DNA of 11,727 nucleotides from positions 1-11,727 of the forward strand of contig HF985589.1 of NCBI GenBank assembly GCA_000431215.1, in the 5' to 3' direction. The DNA is from Prevotella sp. CAG:1031 (GTDB taxonomy: Bacteria; Bacteroidota; Bacteroidia; Bacteroidales; Muribaculaceae). Under the pieces are notes generated by a model, which saw only the letters and a list, made by a program, of their open reading frames with translations, was not told where the DNA came from and ran no database searches. The position numbers and the translations under genes were made by a program. This document shows positions 1 to 5,126 of this stretch, piece by piece; within the stretch, counting starts at the first letter, position 1, and each line of letters starts with the position of its first letter.

Positions 1-28
1 CTTCACTCCGATTATAATCGGAGTGAAG
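1..28 (-). terminator. Perfect 28-bp palindrome, probable terminator of the leftward operon
   Basis: Every base pairs across the centre at 14/15, giving a 12-bp stem CTTCACTCCGAT with a TATA loop. It lies 30 bp beyond the stop codon of the last leftward gene, where a terminator is expected. The T-tract that a leftward terminator needs would lie outside the window, so it cannot be checked. On the plus strand the hairpin is not followed by a T run. A protein-binding palindrome is the alternative. Confidence 0.6.
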
Positions 29-58
29 CAAGGGTAATAACAATAGGTTCTTTGACTA

Positions 59-655
59 CTATTGATTGTATATGTCACCGGTTTTAAGAGGGGCTCCGAC
101 TTCGTTTGAAACGAGTACGAATCTAACGACGCTGCCCCATTTCCCGGCATTATCGGGAGCAATCCAACCGCTGACAAGCTTGTGATTTGTATCCGTATTA
201 TTTGAAAGCATGTTGTTGAATACAATCTTATTGTCTTTGTCAAGACACAGAACACGGAAGTCAGCCATACTCTTGTCGAAGTCGCCTTTGACAACCACCT
301 CGATTGAGTTGCTTCCGGGGCGCCAGTCTTCATATCTCACGTTGGAGAGCCCTATTTCAAGACCGGGAGCAATCTCGATTTCTGCGGGTTTCCCGTTGGT
401 TGCCTCGCAGAGAGACTGTGCCTGGTCAAGAAACTCTTTTGTCTGGGTTTCGGTCATTTCGTCGTCATCATTCGGAAGGTCTTTCACAATCTGTGCGGCA
501 GCCTCGAAAGGGGTCTGCTGAACTTCTTCAGAAGCCTCGTTCTCTTCAGGTGGGCTGTCGTTCGACCCTTTCGAACTGCCTGAGCAAGCTGTTATAAAGC
601 CCGTGAGGGCGAAGCAGGATACAGCTGCCAGAAGAATTTTGAATTTTTTCTTCAT
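59..655 (-). CDS. Putative surface lipoprotein, 198 aa, unknown function
   Basis: This is the last gene of the leftward cluster. A basic N-terminus (MKKK) and hydrophobic core lead to a lipobox ITAC, with Cys24 as the predicted lipidation site. Residues 25-46 are rich in Ser, Asp and Glu, which in Bacteroidetes is typical of lipoproteins exported to the outer face of the outer membrane (known signal type; application here is inference). About residues 50-85 look helical and acidic. About 90-190 look like one beta-rich domain, with a GLSNVRYEDW segment and alternating hydrophobic stretches such as VVRFVLVS. I recognise no family. The ATG at 655 is chosen because it directly precedes the signal peptide. 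It follows the 144-aa lipoprotein gene after 41 bp, so the two are probably co-transcribed. Confidence 0.85.
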   Translation of the reverse strand: MKKKFKILLAAVSCFALTGFITACSGSSKGSNDSPPEENEASEEVQQTPFEAAAQIVKDLPNDDDEMTETQTKEFLDQAQSLCEATNGKPAEIEIAPGLEIGLSNVRYEDWRPGSNSIEVVVKGDFDKSMADFRVLCLDKDNKIVFNNMLSNNTDTNHKLVSGWIAPDNAGKWGSVVRFVLVSNEVGAPLKTGDIYNQ

Positions 656-696
656 TATTTTGGTTTATGATTAGTTTTTTTACTCCTCAAGCCTTA

Positions 697-1131
697 TCAG
701 ATTTCGTCTTCGCCTATGAGTTTCTTGAACTGCTTGGCTTTGTCGAGCTGGCCTTTGTCGAGTTTGTTGGAAGCCGCTGCATCCTCAAGAGCCTTGAGGA
801 AGATATCGGATTCGGGATATTCCTCGGGAATCTTCGTGAGGGCATCGATATCAACCTTTTTCATGGCCTCGCCCATTTTGCTGCCCATAGCCAATACGTA
901 GTCGAGCATTGCATTGTAGTCGTCGGTGGTCAAGACCTCATTGTTGGAGACTTTCTTTGCCAGAGTGCGTGCTGACTCTGGAGTTACTATGTGGTCTACG
1001 GGTGTTGTCATTTCTGTCTGTATTGTGTCTGCTTGTGATGAGTCGCCGGTATCAGTATTACTCTTGTTGGAGCATGAAGAGATGCAACATATCAAGAGGG
1101 ATACCATTGCCAGATATTTAAGTTGTCTCAT
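697..1131 (-). CDS. Putative small lipoprotein, 144 aa, helical, unknown function
   Basis: The N-terminus MRQLKYLAMVSLLICC is followed by ISSC, a lipobox with Cys20 as the predicted lipidated residue. Residues 21-45 form a low-complexity linker rich in Ser, Thr and Asp. Residues about 50-144 are rich in Ala, Lys, Glu and Leu and read as a small all-helical domain (for example SARTLAKKVSNNEV and GQLDKAKQFKKLIG). I see no catalytic motif. Its start is only 5 bp after the stop of the 462-aa gene, a spacing that strongly suggests one transcript and possible translational coupling. A binding or chaperone-like periplasmic role would fit, but that is a guess. Confidence 0.83.
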   Translation of the reverse strand: MRQLKYLAMVSLLICCISSCSNKSNTDTGDSSQADTIQTEMTTPVDHIVTPESARTLAKKVSNNEVLTTDDYNAMLDYVLAMGSKMGEAMKKVDIDALTKIPEEYPESDIFLKALEDAAASNKLDKGQLDKAKQFKKLIGEDEI

Positions 1132-1136
1132 ACTAA

Positions 1137-2525
1137 TTATTGTAGCGGTTGAGCCACATTGCCTACCGGCGTCTGAATGCGGTAATTGTTGCCTTTAACG
1201 TCTCTTGTAAGACCGGTTTCAAGAATATAGCTCTTTCCCTGAAATTCAGCGATGATATATACCCATGTCTCTTCACCGTTTTTCCGATATGGCCATTCAT
1301 GAGATTTCAGGTCAAACCATTTGCCATTCTTGAAAATCACTTTTTTATAGTAATTCCCGGCATAAGCTTTAGCGGCATTCTCTGCCTCTTTCTGAACCGC
1401 TGCACTTACGGCTACTCCTTTGGGCATTGCAACTGGAGCGCCTGGATTTTTAGGTATCCAGTCAGGTCTTAAATTTGGATCGACAAATGAGGATACAAAC
1501 GCCTGCTGGATTTTATATCCTTTCGAGCCGTCGACCTTTGCCACAAGTTTGCGGTAACGTGTGTCGTCTTCGTTGAAATCCTTGTGATTCGGGAGGCAGT
1601 TCTTTAGGATATTTTCCCCAATAAGCAACTGGAAATAAGCTGCGTAGGGATCGTTTTGTGAATAGGCGTTGTCGAAATACTTCTCCGCCCAGCCAAGCAT
1701 TGTATCGTATGACGCAACAGTGTTCGCCAGCTGGTCAGCCTGCTGACGACGTTCTTTTCTCTGGGTATAAAAATTCTTGGGAAGGATATTGCCGTCTTCT
1801 GTGGTGAAGTTGTCCTTGAGAGCATATCTAAACTGGCTAAAGGCCATATTATTGAGATAGGTATCCGCATATAGATAAAAGAGCAGAGCCTGGGTGGATG
1901 TGGGGTCAGCTATATATTGGGTTTGATATGCATTGAGAAACATCTCATCGGCTGGAATAACCATACCGTCCTCTACTTCTCCCCACATGTCAAGCGTTTT
2001 CTTATGGTCGATATCCGAAGCCATCTGTAACTTGAAAATGCTCAGAAATGCATTGAGGATACGGTTCTCGGAATCTTTGTTCAAAACCCAGTAATACTTG
2101 TTGTTGTCGGCATAATATGGCTGATAATTTACGGTGAAATCCGCCATATTCTCATACGCTCCGTGAAGTTGTCCGACACTTTTGTTGAATCCTTCCCACA
2201 CTTCAGTTGAAGTGGCGAGCGGATCGGCAGCTTTTGCCTCGTGTCCGGGTGTGTAGGCCTTTTTGTAATCGAAGCTGCCAACCTCAGATTCTGAAGACCC
2301 TGAAACTGTGCCGGAGTCGGATTCAGAGTCAACTCCCGTAGACTTCTTCACGGCTTCTTTGGCTTCGTGTTTCTTTTTCTCTACTTTTTCTTTGACCGTT
2401 TTCTCGACTTTGCCTTTCAGTTTGTTGCCGAGACCTTTGAACTGGGCGTTGGCAGAAAACGATGCCGCGCCCGTCATGAGTATCGCTGCGAGCACGATAC
2501 TGCCGATTTTCTTAAGGGTGTTCAT
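1137..2525 (-). CDS. Secreted protein with Lys-rich N-terminal segment, 462 aa, unknown function
   Basis: This is the largest product of the leftward cluster. A type I signal peptide is clear: hydrophobic core at about 7-22 and an ANA site at 25-27, with mature protein from Gln28. Residues 29-62 are strongly basic and probably a helix (KGLGNKLKGKVEK, then alternating KVEK and KKHEA). A Ser/Asp/Gly linker spans 63-83. Residues about 105-345 look mainly helical, with many aromatic residues (YADNNKYYWVLN, LFYLYADTYLNN), perhaps a solenoid-like fold. Residues about 365-390 are Ala-rich. The last 70 residues look beta-rich (VIFKNGKWFDL, ETWVYIIAEFQGKSYI). There is no lipobox Cys, so it should be free in the periplasm or secreted. 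The family is not recognised. It starts 24 bp after the stop of the 154-aa gene. Confidence 0.87.
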   Translation of the reverse strand: MNTLKKIGSIVLAAILMTGAASFSANAQFKGLGNKLKGKVEKTVKEKVEKKKHEAKEAVKKSTGVDSESDSGTVSGSSESEVGSFDYKKAYTPGHEAKAADPLATSTEVWEGFNKSVGQLHGAYENMADFTVNYQPYYADNNKYYWVLNKDSENRILNAFLSIFKLQMASDIDHKKTLDMWGEVEDGMVIPADEMFLNAYQTQYIADPTSTQALLFYLYADTYLNNMAFSQFRYALKDNFTTEDGNILPKNFYTQRKERRQQADQLANTVASYDTMLGWAEKYFDNAYSQNDPYAAYFQLLIGENILKNCLPNHKDFNEDDTRYRKLVAKVDGSKGYKIQQAFVSSFVDPNLRPDWIPKNPGAPVAMPKGVAVSAAVQKEAENAAKAYAGNYYKKVIFKNGKWFDLKSHEWPYRKNGEETWVYIIAEFQGKSYILETGLTRDVKGNNYRIQTPVGNVAQPLQ

Positions 2526-2549
2526 AATGTTATTTTTTGGGTTATTTAA

Positions 2550-3014
2550 TCATTTCTTTTTCTTAAGTCCGAACCAACGACGGAAACTGTCACGTAAGTT
2601 GAAAAACGAACGGATTTCACCCAATACGGGCACTTTGTACCATCGGTATATAAGCCAATCCGACACTTCATCGGGCAATGCGTTGATCAGCCAGCTGCGC
2701 GCCTGATTACGAACTATGGTAGCAACGGATGTCTTTGCCGTATTTGTAGCCATTCCTTTTATTACATCAGTCTGTGAAGGCATACCGTCAGGCATTTTGA
2801 CGTATTTGGAAAATCGTTGGAAAAGGCTGTTGTATTCCTGTGTAAGCGGCGATGAGGCCAGCCGAGTCTCGAACTCTGCCTGATCTTTGCACTCTTCAGC
2901 CAATTTCAGCATGCCGTCAAATGTTCTTTCCGCCTGTTCCTTAGCTTGCGGAGGCAGATTGAAATAGTCGTAAAGACTGCTCTTCCTGACTGCTATCCAG
3001 TTTTCTTTATTCAT
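2550..3014 (-). CDS. Hypothetical protein without signal peptide, 154 aa
   Basis: The protein begins MNKENWIAVRKSSLYDYFNL and has no signal peptide, so it is probably cytoplasmic or peripheral to the membrane. Residues about 20-75 are helical and charged. Residues about 85-115 contain a small-residue helix (NTAKTSVATIVRNQARSW). The C-terminus is basic and aromatic (SFFNLRDSFRRWFG, then four Lys), which could be an amphipathic membrane-binding helix (inference). Its start codon overlaps the stop of the preceding 90-aa gene by 8 bp: ATGAATAA contains both the ATG of this gene and the TAA of the other. That geometry favours translational coupling and perhaps a complex of the two products. The family is not recognised. 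Confidence 0.8.
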   Translation of the reverse strand: MNKENWIAVRKSSLYDYFNLPPQAKEQAERTFDGMLKLAEECKDQAEFETRLASSPLTQEYNSLFQRFSKYVKMPDGMPSQTDVIKGMATNTAKTSVATIVRNQARSWLINALPDEVSDWLIYRWYKVPVLGEIRSFFNLRDSFRRWFGLKKKK

Positions 3015-3279
3015 AACCTGTGTTCTTATTTTGCATGTTGTTTAATAATGCCGATTCTTTATCATCTTTGTTGTGAGTACCCCCAAACAAATTTTTGATT
3101 CGACTAAATCCATTGTTCCGGAAACTCATTCGATTGCTTGCATTTGATTCTGACTTAATCATATCAGCCTCTTCTCTCTCTTTTTCAATCAGGTATGCCA
3201 TGCGCTGATCAATCAGGATTTGCACCTCGTCAGGCCGAATGTCGCCGGTCGTGGAGTGCTGTTCTTCTTCGTTATACAT
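3007..3279 (-). CDS. Small hypothetical protein without signal peptide, 90 aa
   Basis: I start this gene at the ATG at 3279 (MYNEEEQHSTTGD). The open frame extends to a TTG at 3306, but that codon is a rare start in this phylum and the extension has no extra support. The product is highly charged. Residues about 16-45 form a likely helix (RPDEVQILIDQRMAYLIEKE), followed by a low-complexity Ser/Asn region and FSRIKNLFGG. There is no signal peptide or membrane segment. The last codons overlap the next gene by 8 bp. The region before the start is A/T-rich with no Shine-Dalgarno. The shared overlap with the 154-aa gene suggests that the two cytoplasmic proteins work together. Confidence 0.7.
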   Translation of the reverse strand: MYNEEEQHSTTGDIRPDEVQILIDQRMAYLIEKEREEADMIKSESNASNRMSFRNNGFSRIKNLFGGTHNKDDKESALLNNMQNKNTGYE

Positions 3280-3359
3280 ATTCGATATATTTAGAATGAT
3301 GAGCAATTCGCCTTAACGAAGGCCAGTGTATGTCGTGTCACACTTCTTCTTGTGAACCT

Positions 3360-3605
3360 TCAGATACATCGACCCTTTGGCATGGATATGATTACACATT
3401 TATTCTTTTTTTGACGTGCTTCGTCAGTAGCATTTCGCACTGCATTTCTGCTGCCGTTGCGCAGTTCGTTGGAAATGTCATCCTTTATTTGTTTTCCCAA
3501 TTCCTTAAATATATCAGGAGTACCAGCCGCGATAATGACCTGAGCCGATTGCACGAAGGCGGCAATCAGCAGCAGGGAGAATATTGCCCGTAACGCTCTT
3601 TTCAT
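3360..3605 (-). CDS. Small exported protein, 81 aa, first gene of leftward operon
   Basis: The N-terminus MKRALRAIFSLLLIAAFVQSA is a signal peptide with likely cleavage after Ala21. The mature part is about 60 residues: a short hydrophobic start (VIIAAGTPDIFKELG), an amphipathic charged helix (KDDISNELRNGSRNAVRN), and a short tail with two Cys (KCVIISMPKGRC). It has no lipobox. The ATG lies 24 bp downstream of a -7 element at 3629-3636, so this is the promoter-proximal gene. The next gene starts 80 bp downstream, the largest gap in the cluster. No family is recognised. The small size makes it a candidate periplasmic adaptor or signal, but this is a guess. Confidence 0.72.
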   Translation of the reverse strand: MKRALRAIFSLLLIAAFVQSAQVIIAAGTPDIFKELGKQIKDDISNELRNGSRNAVRNATDEARQKKNKCVIISMPKGRCI

Positions 3606-3628
3606 ATCTGTACGATTTGTTTCGTCGG

Positions 3629-3636
3629 CAAAATTA
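3629..3636 (-). promoter_or_regulatory. Leftward promoter, -7 element TAATTTTG
   Basis: Read on the minus strand, TAATTTTG matches the Bacteroidetes -7 consensus TAnnTTTG exactly. An ATTG, a partial match to the -33 TTTG, lies at 3661-3664. The 24-bp spacer between them seems longer than usual. The start codon at 3605 is 23 bp further on. The -33 position falls inside the outer copy of a repeated operator motif, as expected for an activator-dependent promoter. Confidence 0.65.
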
Positions 3637-3657
3637 TAGATATGCGGCTTGGCAGGG

Positions 3658-3693
3658 TTTCAATTCAGGAACAAACAGTTTCAATTGAGGAAC
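3658..3693 (+). promoter_or_regulatory. Operator pair 1: two 15-bp direct repeats, 21-bp period
   Basis: TTTCAATTCAGGAAC at 3658-3672 recurs as TTTCAATTGAGGAAC at 3679-3693, with 14 of 15 bases identical. The 21-bp period puts both on one face of the helix. The inner nonamers TCAATTCAG (3660-3668) and TCAATTGAG (3681-3689) are 12 bp apart. Each fits 8 of 9 positions of the published LytTR-family consensus [TA][AC][CA]GTTN[AG][TG], which uses a 12-13 bp gap. The outer copy overlaps the -33 region of the leftward promoter. The regulator itself is not in the window. Confidence 0.7.
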
Positions 3694-3717
3694 ATTCGGA
3701 TGATTTTCAGCCTATTT

Positions 3718-3753
3718 GGTCCTGGATTGAAATAAAATGTTCTTGGATTGAAA
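3718..3753 (-). promoter_or_regulatory. Operator pair 2: inverted copy of the same repeat pair
   Basis: On the minus strand, 3739-3753 reads TTTCAATCCAAGAAC and 3718-3732 reads TTTCAATCCAGGACC, again at a 21-bp period with a 12-bp gap between inner nonamers. These copies fit the LytTR consensus less well (6 and 7 of 9). The pair faces the TMEM43 gene, and its outer copy overlaps the -33 region of that promoter. It is the exact positional mirror of pair 1 about 3705.5. Confidence 0.68.
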
Positions 3754-3774
3754 TCCCCTCGGATTCATTACCGC

Positions 3775-3782
3775 TAATTTTG
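3775..3782 (+). promoter_or_regulatory. Rightward promoter, -7 element TAATTTTG
   Basis: TAATTTTG matches TAnnTTTG exactly and is identical to the leftward -7 element. ATTG at 3747-3750 takes the -33 place with a 24-bp spacer, the same as on the other side. The start codon of the TMEM43-family gene is 32 bp downstream. Transcription is expected to begin a few bases after 3782. Confidence 0.65.
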
Positions 3783-3814
3783 CGACAACAAACAATAACT
3801 TAAACCAATCAACT

Positions 3815-5101
3815 ATGGCGTATCAAGAGACCCATACCACAAGCTATGGAAGCCGTCTGTCTAATTCATTCAAGAAAATAGGCACCGGGCTTGCGATGTT
3901 CGTCGGAGCCACGGTTCTGCTGTTCTGGAATGAAGGTCGAGCTGTAAAGACGGCAGAAACGATTAAAGAGGCACAGGGTACGGCTGTGCATGTCGACAAT
4001 GTTTCAGAAGTCAAGGCTGATCTTAACGGACAACTGATTCACGCTACTGCAATGGCAGAATCACACGACACACTGCGCGACGAAATGTTCGGAGCCGCTG
4101 TGCCTGCCATCAAACTGATTCGTAATGTGGAATATTACCAGTGGCAGGAATACAGTAAAGAAGAAAAACGCGAGAAGTTCGGAGGATCGGAAGAAACTGT
4201 CACGACCTACACCTATAAGAAAAAGTGGACCGATACCCCTATAAACTCCGCAGAGTTCCATGATCCGGCTTACCAGAACTCAAACTTTGTGATAACCGAA
4301 CTGGAGAATAAGAAACAGTTGGCGGAAGACGTCACATTCGGGGCATATAATCTTCCTGATTTTCTCAAAAACTCCATAGGTGGTGAGAAAGACATAACCC
4401 TTTCGATGGATTCAGTTCAAAAGGCGACATTAAACCATGACATCATCGAAAGTCTACGTGCGTCCGGCAGAGTTGACGTCAGGCAACTTGCCGACTCCAC
4501 GGGGAAGGAGATTCCCTATCTGGCGGTTAGCGGCAATACAGCTTACATTGGTAAAAGCTCTGGCAATCCGCAGATAGGCGATGTCCGTGTTATATTCAAG
4601 GCGGTTCCATCGGCGCAGATCTCTCTGATTGCAAAAGTGAGCGGGGACACCTTCGAACCATACATGTCTGCTAATGGAAATAATTTTTCTCGCGTGGAAA
4701 TGGGTTCTGTCAGCATGGGAAATATGTTTCAGGGTGCGCATAATAATAACTCTACATTGACATGGATACTCAGGCTGGTAGGCATTCTAATGGCAATAGG
4801 CGGTCTGAAAATGACCTTTGAAATCCTCTCCATGCTGTTCAAGTGGTTCCCTGCTTTGGGCAGTATTGTGAATATGGGTGTTGGATTGGTATGTAGCGTA
4901 ATAGGTTTTGTATGGAGCCTTTTGATTATTTCCATAGCATGGCTCTTCTATCGTCCCATAATTGGGATATCCTTAATTGTAGTTGCCACTGCTGCAATCT
5001 GGCTACTGTGGAAGAAATCAAAACAAAAAGCAAAATCAGCAGCTGCAAACGATTCCGCTAATAATTCAGACAATTCTGCTGCCGCGACTGCTGCAAGTTA
5101 A
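3815..5101 (+). CDS. TMEM43-family integral membrane protein, 428 aa
   Basis: The architecture matches the TMEM43 (LUMA) family, PF07787. One membrane segment near the N-terminus (about 22-38) runs into the hallmark WNEGRAV at 38-44. A long extracytoplasmic domain (about 45-312) follows, including the aromatic and charged stretch YYQWQEYSKEEKRE. Two or three further membrane segments lie at about 315-336, 349-378 and 381-399. The C-terminus is a Lys-rich stop-transfer followed by a low-complexity Ala/Ser/Asn tail (403-428). The human homologue is an inner-nuclear-membrane protein; the bacterial role is not known to me. The ATG at 3815 fits the promoter and gives the usual short cytoplasmic lead. 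The 848-aa gene follows after 25 bp, so the two are probably one operon. No catalytic residues are evident. I infer a membrane scaffold or stress role. Confidence 0.9.
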   Translation: MAYQETHTTSYGSRLSNSFKKIGTGLAMFVGATVLLFWNEGRAVKTAETIKEAQGTAVHVDNVSEVKADLNGQLIHATAMAESHDTLRDEMFGAAVPAIKLIRNVEYYQWQEYSKEEKREKFGGSEETVTTYTYKKKWTDTPINSAEFHDPAYQNSNFVITELENKKQLAEDVTFGAYNLPDFLKNSIGGEKDITLSMDSVQKATLNHDIIESLRASGRVDVRQLADSTGKEIPYLAVSGNTAYIGKSSGNPQIGDVRVIFKAVPSAQISLIAKVSGDTFEPYMSANGNNFSRVEMGSVSMGNMFQGAHNNNSTLTWILRLVGILMAIGGLKMTFEILSMLFKWFPALGSIVNMGVGLVCSVIGFVWSLLIISIAWLFYRPIIGISLIVVATAAIWLLWKKSKQKAKSAAANDSANNSDNSAAATAAS

Positions 5102-5126
5102 TTTCAACTTTATAACACCAACAATC

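Noticed and set aside
210..597. Two plus-strand ORFs opposite the 198-aa lipoprotein gene
   Set aside because: They are antisense shadows. The minus strand has a full lipoprotein signal and fits the operon spacing.
3280..3306. TTG start giving a 99-aa version of the 90-aa protein
   Set aside because: TTG starts are rare in this phylum and an ATG lies 27 bp downstream. The extra residues add no recognisable feature.
3310..3323. Small hairpin GCCTT-AACG-AAGGC in the 80-bp gap of the leftward operon
   Set aside because: A 5-bp stem without a T-tract is common by chance. It might slow transcription slightly but is not supported as a terminator.
4983..5126. Upstream extension of the 848-aa gene to an ATG at 4983
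   Set aside because: It would overlap the TMEM43 gene by over 100 bp and bury the clear signal peptide that begins at 5127.
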